Source: Noviherbaspirillum pedocola
Lineage (GTDB): Bacteria > Pseudomonadota > Gammaproteobacteria > Burkholderiales > Burkholderiaceae_D
Assembly: GCF_016632335.1 (NCBI RefSeq)
Contig: NZ_JAEPBG010000026.1
Coordinates: forward strand, 1 to 49,096
DNA length: 49,096 nt
Direction of reading: 5' to 3'
In this document: piece after piece, positions 1 through 6,650 of the stretch
Numbering within the stretch: position 1 is the stretch's first letter
Layout: each line of letters starts with the position of its first letter
The notes under the pieces: generated by a model
Seen by the model: only the letters and a program-made list of their open reading frames with translations
Told to the model about the DNA's origin: nothing
Databases searched by the model: none
Translations under genes and position numbers: made by a program

Positions 1-53
1 TCCCATAATTCATCCGGCAAGCGCCATCCGTCGTCCTGCTTGACCATGCCCAT
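1..53 (-). CDS. IS5-family-like transposase, N-terminal fragment at window edge
   Basis: The complement encodes M-G-M-V-K-Q-D-D-G-W-R-L-P-D-E-L-W-E and runs off the left edge, so only about 17 residues are visible. The ATG at 53 is preceded by a GGAGG ribosome binding site about 7 bases upstream. The pattern 'MVK.DDGWR.PD.LWE' is, from memory, the usual start of a group of IS5-family (DDE) transposases common in Burkholderiales. The rest of the gene lies outside the window, so integrity cannot be judged. The IS terminus should lie somewhere in 54-180, but I could not identify its inverted repeat. Confidence 0.55.
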   Translation of the reverse strand, partial: MGMVKQDDGWRLPDELW

Positions 54-185
54 GATGTCCTCCATCAAAAACACTGGCTTGGACAAGCATTACTTCAATT
101 CTTATCCCTACTGGAATAGGCTCTAAGTGCTGCGCGCTCCGCATTCCGGACGCGAGCTTTGTTTTCATATAAGCAATGTTATCAA

Positions 186-219
186 AGAAAAAGCCCGCGC
201 CGGAAATCCGGACGCGGGC
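186..219 (-). terminator. rho-independent terminator of the leftward gene block
   Basis: On the minus strand a GC-rich stem (arms GCCCGCGTCCGGA and TCCGGCGCGGGC, about 12 pairs with one imperfect position, 193-219) is followed directly by a T-rich tail (TTTTTCTTT, 186-192). It sits 22 bp after the stop codon of the gene at 242-817, where the leftward operon is expected to end. Confidence 0.8.
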
Positions 220-241
220 GAGGACTGGCCATGCAGGTCGA

Positions 242-817
242 CTATAGGGCTACGGTCTTGAAATCGTCGGGCGAGGCGCTGCCCTGCCGCTTCAACTCCC
301 TGCGTATTTCGGCATCCGAGGCGTTTTGCACATAGAAGCTTACGGCCCGGTCGCTGCCGCCGCCGACCGGGTGGATATGGGCGTCAACCCGGTGGGTAAA
401 GCCCTTCGCCTTATGTTCGGCGTCCAGCTTTGCGAAGCGCTCCTTCTCTGCCTGCTGGCCGGCATCGAGCTGCGCCCGCAAATCGCGAAGAAAGCAGCGC
501 TCGCACTGGCCGGCGCGATTGGTGTCGTGATAGTTCGGATCGAATGCCGGCTGGCCGCAGGTCCTGCACGCGCATAGATGCACGCGCTCGAAAAGCGCTT
601 CTACTTGCTGCCGGCTCGCGTTTGCCGGCGTAGTGGCGGGGTCGACCAGCGTGACGGAATTGCCTCCCGCCATCGACGCGTGTACATGCAAGCCGGTCCC
701 CAGGTAGGAGCGCGTTTGCGACGTCACCTTGAGCGTGACGTCGGTACCGGCCACGCTGCGCGTGATTTCCATGCCAGCTATGCCGTCTTGGGCATCTTGC
801 CCATTTGGTTCATTCAT
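242..817 (-). CDS. hypothetical protein with a zinc-ribbon-like four-cysteine motif
   Basis: 191 residues, family not recognised. The middle contains two paired-cysteine knuckles (C-R-T-C-G and, about 17 residues later, C-E-R-C-F) preceded by a further C-A-C. This suggests a zinc ribbon used for structure or nucleic-acid or protein contact. The C-terminal part is rich in charged residues and ends V-A-L. The start at 817 is chosen because AAGGAA lies 6-7 bases upstream; a longer frame to 898 has no such site and would overlap the upstream gene (867-1079). It is the last gene of a leftward cluster and is followed by a terminator. A DNA-modification accessory role would be guesswork from context. 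Confidence 0.6.
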   Translation of the reverse strand: MNEPNGQDAQDGIAGMEITRSVAGTDVTLKVTSQTRSYLGTGLHVHASMAGGNSVTLVDPATTPANASRQQVEALFERVHLCACRTCGQPAFDPNYHDTNRAGQCERCFLRDLRAQLDAGQQAEKERFAKLDAEHKAKGFTHRVDAHIHPVGGGSDRAVSFYVQNASDAEIRRELKRQGSASPDDFKTVAL

Positions 818-866
818 CGGAATTCCTTGGAACTGCCGCCGCCGCATGGGCAACGGCAGGGATGTT

Positions 867-1079
867 TTAGTGGACAGTGACGATAGTGATTTCGCCATTG
901 TGGTAATGCGCCTGCTGGTACGGCAGCAGCAGCGGCCTGCCGTCGAGGTCGACCGAGTCGCGCATCAGGTCGGTAATGGCCTGGCTCTCGCACAGGTCGC
1001 CGGCGCTCTCGTCGATAAATTGGCGCACGAGGTCCGCGCGCATGGCGTCGGTCGTGTTGGTATGGTCTCGGTCAGGCAT
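867..1079 (-). CDS. small hypothetical protein (70 aa)
   Basis: A 70-residue acidic protein with no recognised domain. The ATG at 1079 is preceded by AAGGAAAA about 9 bases upstream. The C-terminus is rich in His and Tyr (Q-Q-A-H-Y-H-N-G-E). It lies in the leftward cluster, 49 bp before the zinc-ribbon protein, and is probably cotranscribed with it. No signal peptide or membrane segment is seen. Its reality rests on the ribosome binding site and position only. Confidence 0.45.
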   Translation of the reverse strand: MPDRDHTNTTDAMRADLVRQFIDESAGDLCESQAITDLMRDSVDLDGRPLLLPYQQAHYHNGEITIVTVH

Positions 1080-1096
1080 GTTCGGGTTTTCCTTGT

Positions 1097-1192
1097 TCAG
1101 GCTTTCGCCAGTTCGTCCGGATGCTGGACGCGCACAACGCGCAGCACACGAATCCAGTTTTTGCAGTAGAAGGTCGTAACGGTTCGCGGCAC
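1097..1192 (-). CDS. possible short ORF upstream of the 70-aa gene
   Basis: From GTG at 1192 a 31-residue basic peptide (starting V-P-R-T-V-T-T-F-Y-C, ending D-E-L-A-K-A) could be made, stopping 17 bases before the next ATG. No clear ribosome binding site precedes it. An open frame continues upstream to 1321. It could be the remnant of a longer gene or not coding at all. The stretch 1193-1474 holds nothing else I can name. Confidence 0.2.
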   Translation of the reverse strand: MPRTVTTFYCKNWIRVLRVVRVQHPDELAKA

Positions 1193-1474
1193 AAGGCCGT
1201 CGTTACGGCTGTTGAAGCAGAGTCGCACACACGAAGCGGCATGCAAGCATCGATCTGAAGCTTTCAGAGGAGTTCCGGCGGATTGGTGAGACTTTACGGG
1301 GAGTCTTGAGGCGGGCGGCATGACATGGCGCGCGCAGTCCGGCCCAAGGTGAGGATTTACAGGAAGCGGCGCAGCGCCTTTCCTTACGGTTCATCGCTGC
1401 GCATGGTGAGCCTTTAGGGGAACAAGGCAGGCTATCGCGATGGTGAGAACCTGAGGGAACGTGCCACCGCGCCG

Positions 1475-2260
1475 CTACGATGGTTTGCGGCGGTACGCAA
1501 AGACGCCGGCGCCCTGCGCGTGGCCGAAACGGTGCCCAAGCATCCAGGCGTTTAACGCCACCGTGCTCTGGATGGCAGCCGGCGGGATATACATGCCGTC
1601 GAAGCCTTTCAGAAACGCGATTTCATACATCGGCTTGTCGGCCGCTGACAGTTCGCGGTACTCGCGCATGGCTTTCTTTTCCAGCGCATCGCACAACGCG
1701 GCCTGCGCCTCCTGTGTCGGCTCATAGCCGCGATCCAGCGCACGAGCAATGGCGACTGCGACTTGCGTGGCGATATCCGCGACGGAGTCGGCATACAGGA
1801 ACGCTGCGTCGCATTCAAGCAAGCTATGGTTCTGGCCGGCGAACAGCTTGCCCTTTCTGACCCACAGAATGACCTTGTGCCGGTCGTTAGAGCCGACCAT
1901 CTCCGTCTTGCCGTTTTTCTTCAGGGTTCGCTGCTGCCAGAAATACCGCACTTCGATAGAAAACTGCTTGTCGTCGTGCTCATCGCCTTGTGCGCGGTTG
2001 ATGAAAAACGGCGTGCCGCTCACCGTGGACTGGATCGCGTCGCCAAGGAACCACGCCAGCGCGTCGTGGGCGATATTCCAGACGTGGCCGGCCGGCACCG
2101 GCACGTAGCTGCGCAGACGCCTCGTCATCTCGGCATGGCATGCACGGACATACGCGTCGACCTGATCGCGGCTCATCGGCACACGTATCACGGGGGTGTC
2201 GTTGCCAGCGTCGTGCTTGGCCTCGGACACGCAAGCAAGGGCGGTGGTTTCGTATTGCAT
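1475..2260 (-). CDS. hypothetical protein (261 aa) in the transglycosylase-like cluster
   Basis: 261 residues, no family recognised. The start at 2260 (M-Q-Y-E-T-T-A-L-A) is preceded by AGGAGA about 6 bases upstream; the frame extends to 2398 but has no good site there. The sequence has a mixed alpha/beta look with a hydrophilic strand-rich middle (E-V-R-Y-F-W-Q-Q-R and V-I-L-W-V-R-K-G-K-L-F) and an alanine-rich helical C-terminal half. No signal peptide or membrane segment is evident. It follows the DUF6884-like gene by 231 bp in the same direction, and that gap (2261-2491) holds no convincing gene. It probably belongs to the same mobile module. Confidence 0.65.
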   Translation of the reverse strand: MQYETTALACVSEAKHDAGNDTPVIRVPMSRDQVDAYVRACHAEMTRRLRSYVPVPAGHVWNIAHDALAWFLGDAIQSTVSGTPFFINRAQGDEHDDKQFSIEVRYFWQQRTLKKNGKTEMVGSNDRHKVILWVRKGKLFAGQNHSLLECDAAFLYADSVADIATQVAVAIARALDRGYEPTQEAQAALCDALEKKAMREYRELSAADKPMYEIAFLKGFDGMYIPPAAIQSTVALNAWMLGHRFGHAQGAGVFAYRRKPS

Positions 2261-2491
2261 GATGATTCTCCTGTTGAAGATCGCACCGTTGCCCTCTAGG
2301 CGTGGCACGATCGATTGCGGGGTGGGTTTGTTCGGGGACACGCCAGCGATTGAGCCTGGCGGTGCGTCTTTCTGCCGCGAGGGCGGCAAGGAATGCATGG
2401 GTGACGCTTGCCAATGCGCGCGGGCATTGGACAGCGCGATGCTGTCGGAAGAAAATTCGCCCAGCCGGTACGGCGCCGGGCGAAAGGTTGA

Positions 2492-3145
2492 TCAGTGACG
2501 CGGCGCGATCCGCGCCACCGCATCTTCGAAACGGGAATCGGTCGCCTCGAGCATCCGTGCGGCCACCTCCCCTTTCAGGCCAATGTTTCCGGCATTGAAC
2601 TGGCTGGTGTCGCTCTGCCGCAGCGGCAGCGGCCGAATGGCTTTCGGCAGCCGCTTCGCCGATGCCGTGCCACACAGCGCCCACGTGCTCGCCGGCGCAC
2701 GTTCGACCGCGTGCAACTGGCACACGTCGAGGTAGCGGTCGCCCAACAGGATGAGCCCGTAATCGGCAGGTTCGGCCAATGCGGATTGCATCTGGTGCGG
2801 CAGACCGATTTCCTCCGCCCACCAGCGCGCGACGCTTGGCGTCATGTCGTTGAACGTCACGTCGTACGGATACAAAGGCCGGTGGCCGGGAACAAGGCCA
2901 TATCCTGCCGAGACGATCCACAACCGCACGTCGATTCCGCGTTTGCGCGCCGCATGCACACCGCGCAGCAGGCGCAGGTGCTGCTCGCCGCGGTAGAACG
3001 CTTCGGCGCTGACCGGCTCGCAGTCAAGGCTTTTCTCGCGCTGTGCGAGATGCCCGTAACCCTTCGTGAAATCGTCCTGCGTGAGCTGCGACGGCAGACG
3101 GATTGCTTTCGTCCCGGTGCAGGACGTGATGATGGTGATTTTCAA
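2492..3145 (-). CDS. DUF6884/YaaA-like protein, coupled to the TGT-like gene
   Basis: 217 residues. The N-terminus (K-I-T-I-I-T-S-C-T-G-T-K-A) and the later segments A-F-Y-R-G-E-Q-H and W-I-V-S-A-G-Y-G-L-V-P match the pattern I remember for DUF6884 and the related YaaA fold: strand, S-C-x-x-x-K, Y-x-G, and the signature S-A-x-Y-G-L. The likely start is TTG at 3145, because GGAGAAG precedes it closely and the upstream stop ends at 3154, leaving 8 bases. The two genes should therefore be translationally coupled. In the known families this fold occurs in nucleic-acid-associated enzymes, often next to transglycosylase-like proteins in phages. Activity here is inferred from coupling, not shown. 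An ATG start further upstream would overlap the partner gene and is less likely. Confidence 0.65.
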   Translation of the reverse strand: MKITIITSCTGTKAIRLPSQLTQDDFTKGYGHLAQREKSLDCEPVSAEAFYRGEQHLRLLRGVHAARKRGIDVRLWIVSAGYGLVPGHRPLYPYDVTFNDMTPSVARWWAEEIGLPHQMQSALAEPADYGLILLGDRYLDVCQLHAVERAPASTWALCGTASAKRLPKAIRPLPLRQSDTSQFNAGNIGLKGEVAARMLEATDSRFEDAVARIAPRH

Positions 3146-3153
3146 GACTTCTC

Positions 3154-4434
3154 CTACGCCGCTTCGGCAAGTTCGGTTTCTGATGTGAAGTCCGCTTCGT
3201 TCTGTGCCTCGTCGTCGCTGTCGCAATCGAGAGGGAGAGTGAAGGGGTTCTGGCTGTCATCGCCGGATGCGTCGGTGCTCAGAAGTTCGGCCACGGCATG
3301 TGCGCGCAGCAGCGCCGACATCTCTTCTTTCGCATAGCTGAAGAAGACGTCATGCAGTCCGAATGTCCAGAGCAAATTCGCTTCAGGGTCGACTGTGTTG
3401 AGCACGCTGCAAAGGCCGTCGTCGCGCTCGTCATGGGCGCGAATCCAGCTATTGACCACGGCCGCGTCGCGAATTCCGTAAAAGTGGGCAAGCGCCTTGA
3501 TCTGCGGCCTGCTCATCCAACCCGGTTCATTGATGACCTGGTAGATAAGCTCGGTTTCCTCGAACGCGCCCTGCCACACATGGTCGCCGACAAGGTCGAT
3601 CAGGCCATGGTGCAGTTCGGTGAGTTCGTCGGTGCGCTTGCGAAGCAGGTTCGCGTCACAGCTGATGGTGCTCCCTGGGTTATGCTCGAGCACCGCGTAG
3701 CAGCGCTGATAGAGCTTCGCACCGAAGCTGGCGCGGCCCAAGATGTGGAAGCGGTCATGCCCACGGATGGTGGCCGCGTCGGCGCAGGACATTGCCGCGG
3801 CCGCGCTCGGGATGCCGAGCGTGATGTTGCGCGTGCCGAGGATCGAAAATACCTGCTGCGCGGTTTGCCCGGCGCTTTGCGCGCCGCGTTGCAGCGGCAC
3901 GATCGCATTGACGCCGGCATCGATGAGATGAAGGATGCGCTCGCGGTATTTCTCAAGAAGTGCAAGGCTGCGCTCTGGCTGCTTCAGCACGTCCGGCATC
4001 ACAAACGCAAAGCCGCTGGCGAAACCCGGCGGCAGGTCCGCGATCAGGCGATCGTAGGTGTTCAGAACCGTATCGAAGTCGGCAAGTGGGCTGGTCGCTT
4101 TGCCTTCCTGCCATTTCTTGTACGCCGAATAGGCGCCGGAATCGACAAAGACGGCACCGCCCTTGAGCACGTAGTCGCGCACCAGACATTCGACCCGCGG
4201 CACCAGGCGGTCGGCGACGATGCCGATATCCTTGTGCAGGGCCATGGGGGCAAGCGCGTCGTAATAGGCGGTCGCGCCGGAGTGGAAGACTGCGGTGAAG
4301 CGTTCCGGGGACAGGGAATCGGTGAGAGGAAAAAGGCCACCGATATCGACTTGCTCGGGGCGTTTCGGAGTGGAGTTACGGCGTGGCTCGCGCTGCGTTT
4401 GCAGCACCGGCACCTCGCCAAACAGGTCCAGCAT
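3154..4434 (-). CDS. tRNA-guanine-transglycosylase-like protein, possibly DpdA-type DNA transglycosylase
   Basis: 426 residues from ATG 4434, with AAGGAG 6 bases upstream. Motifs lie in the order of the TGT superfamily: F-V-D-S-G-A-Y around residues 96-102 (compare D-S-G-G-F in TGT, where the Asp is catalytic), F-V-M-P-D-V at 144-149 (compare the F-D-E-C/A-P-D position), V-P-L-Q-R-G at 179-184 (compare the I-V-Q-G-G substrate loop) and L-G-I-P-S at 206-210. I do not see the zinc-binding C-x-C-x-x-C of tRNA-type TGTs. The C-terminal 150 residues are of unknown function. TGTs exchange guanine for a 7-deazaguanine in RNA, and DpdA paralogues do so in DNA. The assignment is motif-based; no 7-deazaguanine synthesis genes are in this window, so the precursor would have to come from elsewhere. 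Confidence 0.6.
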   Translation of the reverse strand: MLDLFGEVPVLQTQREPRRNSTPKRPEQVDIGGLFPLTDSLSPERFTAVFHSGATAYYDALAPMALHKDIGIVADRLVPRVECLVRDYVLKGGAVFVDSGAYSAYKKWQEGKATSPLADFDTVLNTYDRLIADLPPGFASGFAFVMPDVLKQPERSLALLEKYRERILHLIDAGVNAIVPLQRGAQSAGQTAQQVFSILGTRNITLGIPSAAAAMSCADAATIRGHDRFHILGRASFGAKLYQRCYAVLEHNPGSTISCDANLLRKRTDELTELHHGLIDLVGDHVWQGAFEETELIYQVINEPGWMSRPQIKALAHFYGIRDAAVVNSWIRAHDERDDGLCSVLNTVDPEANLLWTFGLHDVFFSYAKEEMSALLRAHAVAELLSTDASGDDSQNPFTLPLDCDSDDEAQNEADFTSETELAEAA

Positions 4435-4512
4435 GATGGCTCCTTGGTAGAGATCCCACGGAGCCAGCCCCTTGCGGAGCGTGGCGTCCGCAAGGGAGGA
4501 TGGCAATTGAAT

Positions 4513-4818
4513 TTAGTGCGGCAGGGCCGCTTTCGGATGGCGTTGGTAGAACTTGATGGCGTTGAGCTTGCACTGCAGGCGATGCGTGAGCACTGCATTG
4601 GCAGCCACGGCACGCGTATGGTCGTCGACGATGCCGGACAAGATCTCGCGGCCGGAGGAGCGCATCAGAAAAGCCTGCTGGCTCAGTTCCTGTAGGCGCT
4701 GCGCGATCTGGTTTTCGCTCATGTCCGATTGCACTTCGGCTTCCATCGCCGCGAGCTGCTGCAGGGCGAGGTCAGGCGCATAGAACATCGGGACACTACT
4801 GGCTTGTTGGGTATTCAT
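4513..4818 (-). CDS. small helical hypothetical protein, first gene of the leftward cluster
   Basis: 101 residues, Gln- and Ala-rich, predicted mostly helical (A-L-Q-Q-L-A-A-M-E-A-E-V and Q-R-L-Q-E-L-S-Q-Q-A). No family recognised. The ATG at 4818 follows AGGGA. It lies 78 bp upstream of the TGT-like gene and reads the same way, so it could be the first gene of that operon. Coiled-coil or DNA-binding accessory roles are both possible. Confidence 0.5.
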   Translation of the reverse strand: MNTQQASSVPMFYAPDLALQQLAAMEAEVQSDMSENQIAQRLQELSQQAFLMRSSGREILSGIVDDHTRAVAANAVLTHRLQCKLNAIKFYQRHPKAALPH

Positions 4819-5483
4819 TTTTTCCCTGCTCCAAAAGAAGAAGGAGCAGGCCCATGAGGGACGGCTCCCTGTATGGGTTGATATTCACATTGTTGCCGCG
4901 GCGCGGCCAATGGAATGCAGAGCGTTTTTCGCTCACAGATGCCGAAGGCAGCAATGAACGATGCGGAGATTGCGGGGAAAGAGGTGACGCTGCCGCGTGG
5001 CGGCGCTTCGATCATAGCGCCAACAAGATGCTCGTGCCAAGCCGGACCTCCTAGTGCATCGAAAACAGTCGTCAAAGACTGGCAAAGATATGCACAATTT
5101 ATGTGGATAACTGGCGAAAAAACGGGTCCCCGAATCACAAACGTGCTTTGCTGCCAGCACGTTTATTACTTGCGCCAAAAAATAGGCAAACCGTGCGGCG
5201 CGCACCGGTCACGCAAAATCTTTTTTTGTCGGCCGAGAGAAAATTCGGCACGCCAAATAGAAGGGCGAACGTGGGAAACGTCGGTACAGCGGGATGCCTG
5301 ACACGTTGGCATTATGTGGATATTTTCCTGGACAGACTGTCGCAACTCCGCTTCGCTAAATCATTGATTTTATTGGCGCTGAATATGGATGCGGGGAAAA
5401 CGCGATGTATTTTTCCACGTTTTCCATAACAAGCATTGGTGTTTTTTTGCAATTTTGCGCCGTTAGGGTGCTCGCAAAAAGCG
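4819..5483. other. non-coding region with two DnaA-box-like sites
   Basis: About 665 bp without a convincing gene, presumably holding the promoter of the leftward cluster. The minus strand carries a perfect DnaA box TTATCCACA at 5102-5110 and a one-mismatch copy ATATCCACA at 5315-5323. T-runs occur around 5219-5227 and 5442-5449. I could not identify a convincing -35/-10 pair. The DnaA boxes may be chance or part of an origin; the rep gene is 21 kb away. Confidence 0.3.
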
Positions 5484-5924
5484 TCATGCGCGCGGTCCCG
5501 ACTTTCGAAAAGTCACGAGATAACGTTGGCACGCGTCGCGGTGAAGGATGCCGCGTTTGTCGAGATAGATAAGCGCATCAATGAGCAAAGGCATGGAAAA
5601 ACGGCAGGCGACCTTTCGCGTATCGTACCAAGGGCCGTCTGAAGGAGTCTTAGCGCCGGCGGGCAATCCATCCACGTCGCACATCTGGCATTCCAGTTCG
5701 ACAGTACTGCGGGCTGCATCGTCGGCAATGCGCTGCGCGCGCAGCAGGTCGTCCAGCAGGGTCTTAGCAAAATCGCTGGTCAAGTGGACGGTCGCGCTCC
5801 CGGCCACCATATCAGCCAGCACATCGATGCAAGAGATCGGCTCGGGCAAAGGTAACGCGACCCGTGCCACCAGTTCGGCCGTAACTTTCTCAGCCAAGCG
5901 CGTCTGCTCCGACAGTTCCACCAT
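5484..5924 (-). CDS. hypothetical protein (146 aa)
   Basis: 146 residues, no family recognised. The N-terminal half is helical (L-A-E-K-V-T-A-E-L-V-A-R-V, then L-L-D-D-L-L-R-A-Q-R-I-A). The middle holds a C-x-x-C pair (E-C-Q-M-C-D-V-D-G) that could bind metal or be a redox pair, and the C-terminus is basic. The ATG at 5924 is preceded by GAGG about 4 bases upstream. It reads leftward, away from the pilus operon that starts at 6201, so 5925-6200 should contain divergent promoters, which I could not resolve. Confidence 0.5.
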   Translation of the reverse strand: MVELSEQTRLAEKVTAELVARVALPLPEPISCIDVLADMVAGSATVHLTSDFAKTLLDDLLRAQRIADDAARSTVELECQMCDVDGLPAGAKTPSDGPWYDTRKVACRFSMPLLIDALIYLDKRGILHRDACQRYLVTFRKSGPRA

Positions 5925-6200
5925 GTGCCTCGCTATTCGATAGAAGCTCTAATTTTGCTCCGAAGCAATGCCGGTGCGTTGTTGTTTTTTGGCTGATTCC
6001 TACTGAAATGCGGCCACATTCGCCGGCCCATTTCTCTTCTCGCCTCTACGTCGGCACGAAATCCTCTCCGAAAAGCCGGACCATTCCCCATTTGCTCTAA
6101 GGAAAGTTCACCAATACTTCGGACTCAGCACCATGGCACCAAAGCGCCTGTGGCCGCAGACGGCGGATCACAGCAAGACACGCTGTCCGAAGCCAACCCG

Positions 6201-6650
6201 ATGAACACACGACGATCCATCCTTGCCGTAATGCTTTGCGCAAGCTGCCTTGCCGCAGCCAATACGGCATGGGCCGAGGAGCCGGCGAGTCTCAAGCTCA
6301 GCTGGTCGCTTGGCGGTGCGATGCCTGCGCCGGTGGTGCCGGTGGAGGCTGCTGCGCCCGTGGAATCGCCGATGCAAGGGTCTCTTCCCTACCGCGCCGC
6401 ATGGCCCGTGGCAAAGAACGCGACGATTGGCGATACCTTGAAGGCATGGTCTGCGCTGGCGCAGTGGCGCATCGCCGTCGACCCAGAAGTGGTCGACGAA
6501 CGGGTCGAGCTGCAGGGCGTCGGCAGCGACAGTTTTACCGGCACGCTGTTTGACGCGGTCTCGGGGCTGATGGCCGCCCTCCCGCCGCGCAGTCCGTTAG
6601 GCGTAGACCTGTGGCAGGGCAATGAGGTGGTCCATGTCTATGTCCGCTAG
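6201..6650 (+). CDS. PilL/TcpQ-like periplasmic protein of a type IVb pilus
   Basis: 149 residues from ATG 6201, whose product opens with a classical signal peptide (M-N-T-R-R-S followed by a hydrophobic core, cleavage likely after A-W-A). The mature C-terminal part (G-D-T-L-K-A-W-S-A-L-A-Q-W and later D-L-W-Q-G-N-E-V-V-H-V) fits the TcpQ/PilL C-terminal domain that assists the secretin in type IVb pili. IncI PilL is usually longer, so this is a short version. It is the first gene of a tight operon and overlaps the secretin start by 17 bases. A longer frame from 6150 is less likely because it would bury the signal peptide. Confidence 0.7.
   Translation: MNTRRSILAVMLCASCLAAANTAWAEEPASLKLSWSLGGAMPAPVVPVEAAAPVESPMQGSLPYRAAWPVAKNATIGDTLKAWSALAQWRIAVDPEVVDERVELQGVGSDSFTGTLFDAVSGLMAALPPRSPLGVDLWQGNEVVHVYVR

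Noticed and set aside
3298-4695. 465-residue open frame on the plus strand
   Set aside because: It lies antisense to the TGT-like gene, has no domain or ribosome binding site, and is explained by GC-rich codon bias on the opposite strand.
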